Origin: Psococerastis gibbosa
Taxonomy: Eukaryota > Arthropoda > Insecta > Psocodea > Psocidae
NCBI GenBank assembly: GCA_963971405.1
Contig: OZ020488.1
Span: 42,824,888-42,888,887, forward strand
Length of the DNA: 64,000 nt
Reading direction: 5' to 3'
A program made the translations under genes and the position numbers. Below are positions 34,340 to 45,475 of this stretch, piece by piece (within the stretch, counting starts at the first letter, position 1; the number at the start of each line of letters is the position of its first letter). The notes under the pieces were generated by a model. The model searched no databases and was not told the DNA's origin. It saw only the letters and a program-made list of their open reading frames with translations.

Positions 34340-35120
34340 GATGATGGTTCACAACTGGTGGGTCTCAAATATAAGGCTTGTTCTACCAGTCCATTCGCCA
34401 GCATTACTGCGACGCAGAATATAGACAAAGTGTTTCCGACAAGTATACGCAGGTGCAATGAAGATCTTACTACGGACCTTTATGGTGATGATTCTCCAAC
34501 TAGATATCTCGAATGGAAAGCTTCTTCTATCCTTGTACACCAGCATTTGGGGCATCAAACACGCAATGGGCTTACGCAGGCTCAATGAAGATCGAACTAC
34601 GGGCCTTAAAGATGATGGTTCTCAAATGGTGGATCTCAAATACAAGACTTCTTCTATCTAAACATTAGTCCACATTATTTTGACGCAGCATATTGGTATT
34701 CGGTTTGTTCCAAGATGTATACGCAGGCTCAGTGAAAAACTTACTTCGGGCCTTTAAGATGATTGTTTTCAAACTATGCAATACAAATAGAAGGCTTCTT
34801 CTAACCGTGCATTCGCCAGCATTACTTCGACGCAGCATACAGGAAATGACTTTGGGGCAGAAGTATACGCCGTCCATTCGTTAGCATTACTTCGACGAAG
34901 CATATTGGCAATGGGTTTGTTCCAAGAAGTATGCGCAGGCTCAGTGAAAAACTTACTTCGGGCCATTAAGATGATTGTTTTCAAACTATGCAATACAAAT
35001 AGAAGGCATTTTCTATCCGTGCATTCGCCAGCATTACTTCGACGCAGCATACAGGCTATGGCTTAGGGGCAAGAAGTATACGCAATCCATTCGTTAGCAT
35101 TACTTCGACGAAGCGTAAAA
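34260..35120 (+). repeat. Tandem decayed copies of GPCR tail end and 3' UTR
   Basis: The end of exon 5 and the following UTR recur about five times, with units near 34400, 34540, 34675, 34890 and 35030. Each carries a GACGCAGCAT-like start, a CGCAGGCTCAATGAA core and a TACGGACCTTTAAGATGAT-like end. Spacing is uneven (about 140-215 bp) and the copies diverge. They are non-coding as they stand. Confidence 0.75.
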
Positions 35121-35348
35121 GCAACGGGATTGCAACAAGAAAGTCTTCTATTGATTTATTAGTGAATCAAAACACATTCGCCAGCTATACTGCAATAGCA
35201 CTTTGACGCAAAATGAGGGCAACGAGTTCACTACAAGAATCGTAGTTAGGTTGCGTAATATTACAAACCTGTATAAAGACTGTTCTCAAACTACGTAACT
35301 CAAAATAATAGACATCTATATCTTCGTCAGTCAGGTAATCTGCTTCTT

Positions 35349-35600
35349 CTTCTTTTAATGCCTCTTCTATCGAAGATTGGCTACCATCATGGCAATTACG
35401 GACCTTGGAGACTGCTGCTCAGAAAAGGGAAGTCGTGCTCGTGCCAAACTCCTGCCTCGGGTGTTTCAACCAGGATGTTCTTCTTCTGCCGGGAGCCCTA
35501 TCTTCTCTTGTATTATTAAATGCAGAAGGCGCTACTTTTCGTTCTTCATCACTTGGCCGAATCTGCACCAGAGCCTTTCAAGACAGCTAAAGCTAAGATA
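35349..35600 (-). pseudogene. LINE family A C-terminal fragment
   Basis: Same 3' end as the copy at 14858, with the same order of blocks in reverse, more decayed. It lies between the GPCR repeats and COLGALT exon 3. Confidence 0.72.
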
Positions 35601-36340
35601 AGTCAAAACGTACCGAAAAATGTTTCTTTCCTAACAAATGAAAACCCCAACATCGCTTAAGTATCGATAAGAACTCGTTCCCATACTTGGTTAATACGAG
35701 CTAACCCCAGTTGGCAATTTAATGTCTGAGCTTGCCCATTGGCACTAGTATTCGTGGTGGGTTGAAATCGAGTAGTGAACCTGTTTGAAATGCATTTGGA
35801 AACAATACCAATAATGTCCGAAACCGACGGGTCGTTGGCAGAGTAAGGTTCCATTGGCCATTTTACATGTAGGCCTACGTTAATGAAACGCCCAACAAAT
35901 CATAATAATAATAATAATAATTAAATAGGCAAGGGATAATAAAAGACACCGCCATCTACTTATGACTGGGGGTGCTGTGCAGTATTCCTTACCAAGACTT
36001 TTGAAGCGGGAAGCGCCCTCATAAATGAATCCTTTCAAGTACCTACCTCATTTCAAACATAATTTCCACTCTGGTATTTTGTAATTATATTATTCTATAA
36101 CTTTTGTACCTGAATACAGTATCATACCTCACGAAAGCGATTGGCTTGAAAAAAAATATTTGAAATCAACTTTGAAATGACCAAATTTAAATCAATTGTA
36201 GTTTATTTCAGTGCAATCTTGTGTAAGCAAGGGAATTGCAAGCTATTCTTATAAAATACACTAAATTATTTTAATGTTAACCTGCTTGTTTCAATTTATT
36301 GAACCAGTTCGATAAATATCGATAAAATTAAGAGACAAAC

Positions 36341-36650
36341 CTTCCGTCAACAGCGTCCACAAATGTAATATCCAAGCCAAGTTCCTCCAAGCAACGCTGC
36401 ATCCGTTTCCGCCGTTCAGGTCTTCGCAGTAAATTCACAACATAAATTCGATCGAGCCCTATCCGGTCAGCGGACGGCAAAGACACGAACTTTTCAAGAT
36501 TCGCAGCAACAGGAAATGGCGGCCCATCGACCATAGCTTCAAGTTTAAGATTCGTCAACTGAAGGAGATCATATTCTAACGTATCTCCTTTCTCTAAAGG
36601 CACCATTATAAAACCAAATGGTTCTGAATTACATATGTGAAGGGGAATAC
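36341..36650 (-). CDS. COLGALT: COLGALT exon 3 (end of domain 1, start of GT25 domain)
   Basis: The acceptor TTGCAG ends at 36651 and the donor GTTTGT starts at 36340 (a GTTTG donor, weaker than GTAAG). It completes the split Gly with GT, runs through HICNSEPFGF and VNLLRRPERR, and leaves two bases (AG) of a codon after VDG. An (AAT)n tract lies in the intron at about 36692-36730. Confidence 0.85.
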
Positions 36651-36688
36651 CTGCAATAAAAAGAGTAGGTACATTTACAATTATTAAT

Positions 36689-36720
<32 letters not shown>

Positions 36721-39700
36721 TAATAATATTTTCTCATCGACCATACCTTCCCCTGAAATTGCTATATAACCTTTATTATTTAAATAATTATATAATGACA
36801 GTTTGTTACGTTACTAAGCCAACCTAGCTGAGTTAGGACTATAAGCCCCTCTCTTATACTGAAAATAGGAAGACCACCTACTTCACATTCCCTCCGTAGC
36901 ATGCTCCGAAAATGCAGGGACTCGAACCAACAACCTTTCAGGTGAAAGTCAGGGTCCGTACCACTACTCTACATGCCCTGACATTATTTATTAGTGCAGC
37001 GGTCAGCATATAATCCTGGCAACCTGGCAAGGCGGAGACTCGGTTTCGAATCCGTTTTCTAATTTCTCTAATTCATGGTCTGATTCAATTAGGGATCAGA
37101 ATTCGTTCACATATCGTAGGTACTCAATAATCACTCCACATCTATTAGTAAAGGTTAATGGCAATGGTTTAATACTATTTAACAAAGGGTTAGTTGGACT
37201 TACATTGCCTGCTGTGTAAGTCCATCTAACCCTTTGTTACATCACTTCTCACACTCTACCTCACGTCAAGCCAGTCAAGGACGAATACAGGGGTCGGTAG
37301 GAGATGGGAATTTATTACGTCATAATTTAACCGTTACTGAGCAACTTTTATTCCATTTCGGCCCACTACTTCCCCCTCTCCCCTAAAATGTACTGTATCC
37401 GTCCCTGATGCTAGTATGTGTGATTTCACGTTCTCAAAAGCTAAATTAGCTACCCAAGCTTACTGAACTGGGTCGCACATATAGTTTAGAGCAGTGGTTC
37501 CCAAACTGTGGTCAAATTTCAAATAACGAAATAGACAAAACATACCTGAAAGGTTAGCACCAACAGCGAACGTAATAATATCATCAATAGGTCCCTTATA
37601 GGATGGGAACTTGGAAGAATTAAAGGTGAGCTCATCCGACGCAACCTTTCGCATATTGACAAGCACCGCAGAATGGACCATGGGCACAGGAAAACAGCCT
37701 TTTTTTTGACCAGTCAAAATTGGTTTGTAATCTTCAGTGCGTTCATAGTAGTATGTCGGCGACATCCCGCACCAAAAGTTCGAGTATAGTCCGTTTGATC
37801 GGAGCATGGGGGCAGTTATAGGATATTGCTCACTGACTAGAAAGAGAAGGGTTCTCGGGTTCGTCAGAAACACGTCAGAATCCAGGAACTGAAACAAGAA
37901 AACAACCTCCTCAAGACTCGCATGACCAGACTGGGTGGGGGTCCTACCGTCTGCCGACACTGCAATGAGTCCGAGGAAACTGTGCAACACGCTCTCCGCA
38001 ATTCTTTCAAGCCGGCGACGTTGATATTAACATTTCTCTCTCCTGCTTGATATGCCATCCATCCGTGCAAACACGAGTTTCTCATTGCATAGGGTGGATG
38101 GCCCATCATGCAATCATACATATACGGTACTGTATTGTTGTTGTATTGTAAATTGTGCATCAATGAATTCATATTCTAAATATTGTGTAATTTGTGGAGG
38201 AATATATTTTACTTTACTTTACGTGGTTAGCCACTGTCCAGCACCGTGGCGGGCGCGGTTAGACTGTTCATTTGGGGCTGCCTACATCGACCAGGTCGAT
38301 TTGATTGACCGTTGGAGAACAGGAATGTTTTTTCTAACAAGGTTAAGCTGATGTTTTTCAACAGTTAAGTGGCAATGGTCATGAATGATTGGGATACACT
38401 CATGTGTAATAATTATAATTGAATAGCATAAATACTATTTAGAGATGACGAGGACGGTCCAGGCTAGCAGTACAAGCGAAAGTATGCCAAGACCATAGAC
38501 AAATAACTAATATGCCAAGACCTCAGAATTGTAGAAGCAATTGCAGCCGAAGCACAAAATCGTAAGGAGTGGAAAAGAACTGGCCGTATCACTGACCCAC
38601 TTAGGGATAAAAAGCGAGAAAAAGTAAAGGGTATCAAGACCTATGTCAGCTCAACTCTCTAAATAGTAATACGTAAGACTCGCACCCAAACATATTAGTA
38701 GCTTGTAGCTAAGTCATGCCTACACCTGATATATTGTGTCAATTATAATAAGGTGACCATTTATAAATTTGTAGAAAACAGGTCATGTATGGGATGAAAT
38801 ACCGGGGGGTTAGGGGGGCAAGCCTTTCTTGATAATAAGGTCGAAATGGTCAGTTTTTTAACCATTTTTAGCTGCCACTATACATACAGTTGAGTCTAGT
38901 GCCACTTTAAAAATAAACAAATCTTGACTAGGTAGGTAGGCACTTATTTTTTTAGAATTAAAAATTAAGAAACAGGTCACTGAGATCGAAAACCATGCAT
39001 TGGGCCAAAAAACCGGAGTGATCTGATAAAAACAAGTCAGATGGTCACCTTATTTATAACCTATACATTGTAGTATTATATGGTATATATTACACTGACA
39101 TTGAATTAACTTTGGTTGAAGAGGTAACCTCCTCGTTATAACCGAAATTAGAGGATATGGAAAAAACTGAGTTTGAGTGTGGGTTGACTTCGAGGACTTG
39201 TGTATCAGTCTGCCATCTCCCACTTGGTACATTTTCCAATTGCTGGTTATAGGAGGCGTGGCGAGAGGCCCCAGAAATTCACACATATATTTTTGGTGTG
39301 AAGCAAATGTCAAATCTCTGAATAATCCGTATTACAGCACCTATACCCGATGGCGTTACCACTCATGAAGGGCTTATTACGAATACAGAGACTGAAAGAG
39401 TAACTACAGTTTCGCATTAATGAGGCGGACTTACCATGACAAAGTCAGCCCACATGCGCTTTGCACTATCAAGCACTTCCTCCCGGAGACTTATGATATG
39501 GGCAAAGCGTTTCGGGGACCAGTGGGCAACACCTTTCTCATCATCGAATTTGGTTTCCAAATTATCAAAATTATACTGTACAGAGTGATACAAGTCAGTT
39601 ACGGTGCTTAGCCAGGTATCCAAAATGCTTAGAGACTGGTCTTCGTTGTGATCGGAGGTAATAATAAGAGACAGTCGTTGTTTATCATAGTCTTGATTAT

Positions 39701-39842
39701 CAAGTAGCGTCAAAAAGTACGGAAGTGTATGGGCCTTATTTCTAACCAGCACTGAAATTAGGATCGTAGGCAGCTTTTCTACGCTGTAAATTGCTAAGAG
39801 AGCTTTAAATTGTAAAATAATCATTAAACTAAAACAAAACAT
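36341..39842 (-). CDS. COLGALT: Procollagen galactosyltransferase (GLT25 family), N-terminal part
   Basis: Three - strand exons (39842-39435, 37888-37546, 36650-36341) join in frame across GT-AG introns to about 353 residues. The family transfers galactose from UDP-Gal to hydroxylysine of collagen in the ER. The start at 39842 gives a hydrophobic signal-like N-terminus. An upstream ATG (39938) would bury it. The first domain shows SDHNED, a KHW-like AHWSPKRF, MWAD, and then F-L-D-S-D, a DxD metal site. It continues with SNFWCGM, PMVHS and DDII, all typical of the family. Exon 3 enters the GT25 domain with VVNLLRRPERR and VDAVDG. The usual length is about 600 aa; the last about 240 residues, including the GELGCFLSHY-type region, were not found between here and the GPCR. 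The gene is therefore either very long and nests the GPCR in an intron, or it is truncated. Confidence 0.88.
36815..36985 (-). mobile_element. SINE family S1 in COLGALT intron 2
   Basis: Reverse orientation; TTACTAAGCCAACCTAGC at left and CTACATGCCCTGAC at right. The centre is mutated (CTTCACATTCCCTCCGTAGC). Confidence 0.73.
37546..37888 (-). CDS. COLGALT: COLGALT exon 2 (DxD and SNFWCGM region)
   Basis: The acceptor is GTTTCAG read on - (CAG at 37891-37889) and the donor is GTATG from 37545. It begins at the F-L-D-S-D metal-binding stretch and ends with one base of a split Gly codon. A LINE fragment on the + strand starts almost at the acceptor. Confidence 0.87.
37884..38010 (+). pseudogene. 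LINE C-terminal CCHC fragment in COLGALT intron 1
   Basis: The + frame reads NNLLKTRMTRLGGGPT, then VCRHCNESEETVQHAL, the zinc-binding C-terminus of LINE proteins. Its left edge coincides with the acceptor of COLGALT exon 2 on the other strand. Confidence 0.65.
38450..38640 (+). pseudogene. LINE C-terminal fragment, family C
   Basis: The frame has LRIVEAIAAEAQNRKEWKRTGR and DPLRDKKREK. A sister copy is at 42366-42555. Confidence 0.62.
39066..39175. mobile_element. tRNA-bearing short retroelement, third copy (tRNA lost)
   Basis: Matches 8138-8240 (CATTGTAGTATTATATGG to AACCTCCTCGTTAT) and then jumps to the other end of the unit (GAAATTAGAGGATATGG). Lies in COLGALT intron 1. Confidence 0.65.
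39435..39842 (-). CDS. COLGALT: COLGALT exon 1 (signal peptide, start of first domain)
   Basis: ATG at 39842-39840 in an AAAATG context. The donor GTAAGT begins at 39434 on the - strand, phase 0 after ATG (Met 136). It encodes a leader of about 20 residues, then the VRNKAHTLPYFL and ITSDHNED blocks of the first glycosyltransferase domain. Confidence 0.85.
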
Positions 39843-40139
39843 TTTAAAAACACGCCGCACACCGCCTTGTAAATATAAACATGTATAATGAGGTTCATTT
39901 GTGACGTCATTTTGTAGATGGCAGCACAAGTTGCACAAGATTTCAAAGCGTTGATTTTTCCATACGCCTCAATAATATTTTAAAATTATTTTATTTATGT
40001 ATTATTTTAAAGTGATATTTTTCTATAAATCATGGAGAATATATATATTAAATTATATGCAGCGAAATAAGGTCCAGACATAGTAAAAATATTATAAAAA
40101 ATATTTAAAGAATTAATTAGATGCTAAGAGCTTAGTTTT

Positions 40140-40697
40140 CACCATCCCGTGGCTGTATTAATAAAGCCTCATATTACATATTGTTCGACACTATTCTTCA
40201 TGGAAGGGTCAACAATCAAGGACTTACAAATTTTAATAAATCAAGCAATGAGAGTGATATTGAAATCTAGTTATGATACCCCGATTTCCCAAATGTTAAG
40301 AGAACTCGGGTGGCAATCTGTGGATCATATCGTCTTGGACCAACGCCTTAACGCTTATAAACAAGATCAAAAAAGGACTGATGCCAAGTTACCTAAAACT
40401 ACAGCGTTTCTCGGACAATCACGGGTACAACACCAGAGGAAGGAACGACTTCACTCTTCAACATAGAACCCTGGAGATAGGGAGAAATTCGTTACCTCAG
40501 AAAGGAATTTTGGAGCATAACCGACTAGACGGTGCTATTAAAGAAATATATTAGATAAGAGCCTTTCGCTTGGCCCTGCGCGAAATAGTTCGCAGCGCAT
40601 AGACCAAAGTAAATTTGTGATTAATATAGTGAGATATGGAGAGACTAATTAGCGTCTCTACGCTACTTAATACTCACAGACAACAACAACAACAATA
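40140..40697 (+). pseudogene. LINE reverse-transcriptase C-terminus with (CAA)n tail
   Basis: The frame reads IKPHITYCSTLFF, LINQAMRVILKS and MLRELGWQSVDHIVLDQRL. After a frameshift it continues NHGYNTRGRNDF, ending with a stop near 40552. A UTR-like stretch follows and ends in ACAACAACAACAACAAT at 40697. CR1/Jockey-like in style. Confidence 0.78.
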
Positions 40698-40905
40698 GAC
40701 CGTTATCAATTTGGCTGCCAGTGTAGCCTGCACCAGCTAAGTACAGAGTTTTTGACCGGGTCCAGGTATCCGTTCTGCTATGCTGCAATGTGTAAGACTT
40801 CGACATTTTTTGCGTTGGTCCTTGTGTGTGATAGTTGGCTTGTGGTTAACGGGTGCTCCGTAAGGCATTTTATGGCTCCCGCCGCTCCAGTTAATTTATT
40901 TCTAT
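40695..40905 (+). repeat. Dispersed repeat R3, third copy
   Basis: Same order of blocks as 11440-11735, including TAAGGCATTTTATGGCTCCCGCCG-like sequence, directly after the (CAA)n tail of a LINE. Confidence 0.72.
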
Positions 40906-42019
40906 GGTTTTCACATGCAAACGGCGGCCATTTGAATAATATGGATATTGGTTTATTATATAAGTTCTTTGATATTGGTTTTGTCGTCAGCGAACCTAGT
41001 GACCAAAACTGTCCCTACAGAACCTCATTGTCGTTCTTCATTCTCTACCAAGTTTTCTCCTTAATTAATTTATTTAAAACTAATTTTTTACATTAAATTC
41101 TTTAAAAACTAATATAACATTATATTTTATGAATTTATTATTAAATCTTATTCCTTAATATTCAGATGTAATGGATAATTTCGATTTTTTTACTTGAGCA
41201 ATAAAAAAGAAAAATCAAAACATTAAAAATTTGTCTTCTGCTGGGTAAGTCAAGAAAGTTGATTATATTTTTTATTTAAATTTAATTTGTTTAAATATTG
41301 AATGTATTTTAAACAACTCATGTGTAGCAGTCATTTCAGTTGGCTTAATATCTAGCTTGGAACTATTTTCTAATTGACTGCATACGCTTTCATAGCAATG
41401 CTCTTTAGTGCACTTTCCTATTCAGCACTAAAGCATTTCAAGGTGATCATATAAACAATCGCATACAATAATAGTGTTAAGTATTTTACTTATAAGTTTC
41501 CCAAGTACTGAGTAGAACAATATAATATGAGGATAAACCTCTTCCGTATAGGAAAGTGCTTGCGGCTAACCTATCAAAATATCGGAACATTGAGTTTTTA
41601 AGTCCCTACTCAATGGCCACATGCACAGCAGGAGTGTAGGGTTTGTACACAAAAGAGGTACATCTGACATATGGAAAATATCTATGATAAACCCTTACTG
41701 CCGGCATCATTAGAACTAAGTGCTAGTTTGAAGTGAATCTATCAAGAACAACCATTAGCATTCGTGCTACTACCCATACAACAACAACAACAACCGATCC
41801 ACATGTGGTGTAATACCTACAGATGAGTAGGTCATTAATTTTTTTTTTTAATAAAAAGGTACAAACCATTTAATGAATGTATCCGATTGACCTCTTCAGT
41901 AATCGTAATATCCTGCAGGGCTCAGCATAGTCAGGATAGTACCCGTGTTGAGTTACGACTTACGGCACGTCTCCGATCGCATGGCGTTTAAAGACTCGCA
42001 CAAGTGCAAGCACGTTACC
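40906..42019. other. No gene recognised
   Basis: AT-rich; (CAA)n at 41771-41787. The last 180 bp belong to the dispersed repeat also seen at 23440-23780. Confidence 0.4.
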
Positions 42020-42555
42020 ACCTGGCCATCGAAGTCGATAGAAACAAACTTCCGCGAGCTGGGTGTCCGTAGATGGAGGATCGTCGTGCGAAAAAAAATG
42101 AGATGAGTGGAGGAGTGTTGGTCAAACAAACCCAAAGGAAGAAGAACAAACTCTGTCAATTGTATTGAAACATTTCCTTTTTGTAACTGTTCTAGGTTTA
42201 TGGCCAATGTAGGATACCTACTACGGCGCTATACCATTGTCGTGCTGTTTCCGACGTTCACAGTACTATCAATTGCGGCGGACCTTAACCACACTAAGAA
42301 TTGGAAGACTCAGCAAGCTGAGAAATTGAAGAATACTGAATAAACGGTAAATTGATGATAGAAGTTTAGTAAAACACATTTTGAAGGATGTAGAACTAGG
42401 CAGTGAGAACCGCTCAAAGAGGTTCTGGATAGTCGACCAAGACCCCAGATTTGTTGGAACAACTGCAGCCGAAGCACAAAATGGCAAGGAGTGGAAGAGA
42501 ACCTGCCGTATCGCTGACCCCACTTAGGGATAAAAGCGAGGAAAAAGTGAAGTAT
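42020..42555 (+). pseudogene. LINE C-terminal fragments upstream of NDUFB1
   Basis: Two pieces: about 42045-42095 with RELGVRRWRIVVR, and 42366-42555 with AAEAQNGKEWKRTCRIADP, the family C tail. Both are broken by stops. The NDUFB1 promoter or first exon must lie in or left of this block. Confidence 0.58.
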
Positions 42556-42662
42556 CCAAATCATTGCACCTAATCCTATCTCTTGTCTTCAAACGGTCTG
42601 TTCTTATGAATTTCCTCATCTTTTTTTTATATTTTGTTCACATTATTTCTTTGTACTTTCAG

Positions 42663-42860
42663 ATGGCGATTCACAACCTATTCGGATTCACAAAACAACA
42701 TTTATTTGCTATCTTCCCATTAACGGGGTTTGCTATTGGCACCTGGTTGGACCATCAGGAGACACTGCGCATGTCGAGCTACCGCGATAGGTCTGCTCTG
42801 TATGGCAAACCTCCGGAACAACGAGATGGCACTTCCTGGCCGACTACTTGGTATCGTTAA
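42663..42860 (+). CDS. NDUFB1: NADH dehydrogenase 1 beta subcomplex subunit 1 (MNLL)
   Basis: A 65-residue protein of the inner mitochondrial membrane, an accessory subunit of the membrane arm of complex I. A hydrophobic segment (about residues 12-28, LFAIFPLTGFAIGTWLD) is the single membrane helix. The following LDHQETLRMSSYRDRSALYGK block matches the family pattern of G-x-x-I-G, LD and a basic/Ser-rich FRxKS-like region. Family members are about 57-70 aa, so it is full length. The ATG lies directly after a splice acceptor (pyrimidine run then TTTCAG at 42657-42662), implying a 5' UTR intron and a first exon not located here. The stop is TAA. AGTAAA near 42915 is a possible variant poly(A) signal. 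A LINE 3' fragment (42366-42555) ends about 110 bp upstream. Confidence 0.85.
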   Translation: MAIHNLFGFTKQHLFAIFPLTGFAIGTWLDHQETLRMSSYRDRSALYGKPPEQRDGTSWPTTWYR

Positions 42861-43389
42861 ACCGTTCAGTTAAGAATTCTTATAGCTAGTACTTGTTTAA
42901 TTTTTTCCGTACAGTAAATATATATTATTTATTGTATCATTTATACTTTAATGTCCCAATACGTTGTCAAAACAAACAGCCTCTCTGGATTCTACATCTG
43001 CCACCTCTGCGTGAATAAGTTGTAGACGGGTCATCAATAGAAAATCGGACCCCACTCAATCTGATACAATCCGTTATTTCGTGGTCGATCAGAAGGCGTT
43101 TTACATGGTTATTTTGTTATATATATTGATATAAGTTAAAATAGATATATAGGTTCACAAACATGTTTTCCAGGGGTATTTGATTATTATTTAACTTCAT
43201 TTTAGAGGTTTTATGCACCAGAACTCCCAAAGAACGACTAAAATAATGTTTTCTCAAAAATTCACTCTATTGTCGTACTTATTAATTTAATCCAGCCCCA
43301 TTAAGTCTCATCCACCTTGATAGTTAGGTCCAGGGTGTAATGAAAAAAAACTTTTTCTCCAATATTTCTAACCTTTTGGACTTTCATGG

Positions 43390-43623
43390 CGGGTAACATT
43401 CCCCCTCCATCCTCTTTGCCTGTTGCCAACGAAATAATGTCGATCTCTTATATAATCTATCATCAATTATTTCTGCGACATAGATTCTCTCCTTAAGACA
43501 AGTCTCCGTCAGAGCTAAGCAATCTAGATTGTTCACCGTAACATTTCGTTTAAAATGAGTAAGTTTAGATTTGATGCCTCCAACATTCTGATAGTATGAA
43601 TCATTAAAATTACTCATACACAA
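43390..43623 (-). pseudogene. LINE endonuclease N-terminal fragment
   Basis: The - frame reads YYQNVGGIKSKLTHFKRN, LDCLALTETCLKERI and DDRLYKRSTLFRWQ. These match the N-Q-N-x-R-G and A-L-T-E-T blocks of the APE-type endonuclease of LINEs; the catalytic remainder is missing. Confidence 0.75.
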
Positions 43624-45264
43624 CCGTTAAGAAAATAGAACTCCCTGTACCCTAGTGGGTTAATTGAAAGAGTGGGCCGGAAAACCCGAAAATTCGCTCG
43701 TATGGAAAATGACGAAAAATTTCTTTCTTTTCTGATATTATTACTGCCCAGCACTCTGAAGTATCCAATATACAATGTGAGTTATGCCGTTCCTTGCCGA
43801 CATTGCTTCTAAATCCTCTTGATTTCGAGTAGATAATAAGCAAAGGGGCGTCGTCCGACTTCTTCATGCAAACCTGCCCCTTGCTGTTCAACCAAATAGT
43901 ATTCGTTAGTTCCGTTTCGTTCCGTTAGTTTCGTTCCGCTTCTCCTGCCGTGCCATATAGAAAAGTTCTCTTCTTCCATGTGTTAGGTTCACATAAAAAT
44001 ATATCGTTCTTCATCACTATCTGACATAATTTAGTAAATAATAATAATTACCGATTAATAATACAATCTATTTTAGGGTTAGCATGAAAACAAGACTTTA
44101 TAGTCTTATTGTTCACCATTCTGGTATTTCAATAGAGTCGTTTCAATTCAATTCAAATAATATAATGAATTAACTAATAAATAAACAAATGGAATTGAGA
44201 AAACAAAGCTCAAAATTTAAATTTTTAAGTCAAAAGGCGCGAAAACTTATATAAATTGCCACGATTAATCAGAACACATGCGCCATGCGGCTACTCACGA
44301 GTTTGAACCTGTCCTACTAATATTCTTCCATGGTAATTATCAACAGTGGTTCAAGGTTACCTTGCCACAAATCATGATTTAAATACTCGCTATTACACTC
44401 ATAGAGTCTCTGTTATCAAAAATAAGTTGAAGATAATGCAGTATACCTCTCACTCCTTTTACCGGTAGGTAAATGTTTTTAATGCTCCCGCTAGTTATCA
44501 TAAAATTATAAAATATAGACCACAAACTTCAGCGTGGATATTCTACTCACAGCAGACGATGGTCTATCATACTACACAATAACAATGGTATGATATGTAA
44601 TGCATTGGGGCTCGGGTTATACATAGGCCTAACATCTTACAAATATAATACCGTATCTAAAAAAAATATTTTTTTCTTCAAACCCAAAACCTTGCTTTGG
44701 AAAGCACACGAATATGTTTTGTTACTATTTAGCATTTTAGCACCTGAAATGTAATGAAATGAAATGTAAAAGTTCAAAAGCATCCATTGAATAGTTCCTC
44801 TGAAAAAAATTAAGCTTTTTTTTATTTTCTTACGCAATGAACTGAACTATCTAGCTAGAGGGATGCGACCTACTGCGCTTTGTTTAAATTAATAATTACT
44901 GCAGTGTGTGAATTTAAAAAAGAAAGCATTGTGAAAATGAGATATGAGAGAAAGAACGATAGAAAAGTGTCTTTATTTTCCATTTGGGCGAATTTTGGGC
45001 CTTATGGCCCACTCTTACAATAAACCCGCGCTGCAAAATCTCAAGAAATTATTAGGTTTATTGGTATTAATCGGCATTTTCTACGATTCATCCTGTAGGC
45101 TGTAAGTATAATAGGCATGAGATTTAAAAATTCGAATGCGGGTGTGTGTGAGCCTAGGGAGGCAATTGACTTGATGCCTGTTCTAGTTTAAATATTTAAG
45201 TTTATAAGTTTAGGTTAGCATTTAAAACTTATAATTAAAATTTTGCAAACTTGATGCCTCTAAA
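43624..45264. other. No gene recognised
   Basis: Long AT-rich stretch between a LINE endonuclease fragment and a SINE. TTCCGTTAGTTTCGTTCCG words near 43905-43940 form a short tandem repeat. No supported exon. Confidence 0.4.
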
Positions 45265-45475
45265 TAAATAAATAAGGACTTTTTGTTGTTTCTATTACGA
45301 AGCCAACCCAGCGGAGTTAGGGCTATAAAGCCCTCTCTTACACTCAACTAGGAAGGCCCGGGACCGCCTGCTTTACATGCCCTCCGAAGCATGGCCAGAA
45401 AATGTATCCAGTGTGGGACTCGAACCAACAACCTTTCGGGTGAAAGTCCGTACCACTACGCTCCATGTCTTGTCT
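45265..45475 (-). mobile_element. SINE family S1 (full length)
   Basis: The best-preserved - copy, from AAATAAATAAGGACTTTTTG through the conserved centre (CCGCCTGCTTTACATGCCC) to the head ending at about 45475. Confidence 0.78.

Larger units (their letters stand above)
38011..39434. other. COLGALT intron 1, mostly repeats
   Basis: Contains the LINE fragment 38450-38640, the tRNA-bearing element remnant 39066-39175 and unassigned AT-rich DNA. No extra coding exon found. Confidence 0.45.

Noticed and set aside
36985..37070. tRNA-like sequence with a B-box-like GGTTTCGAATCC
   Set aside because: Arms do not pair into a cloverleaf; treated as a SINE remnant.
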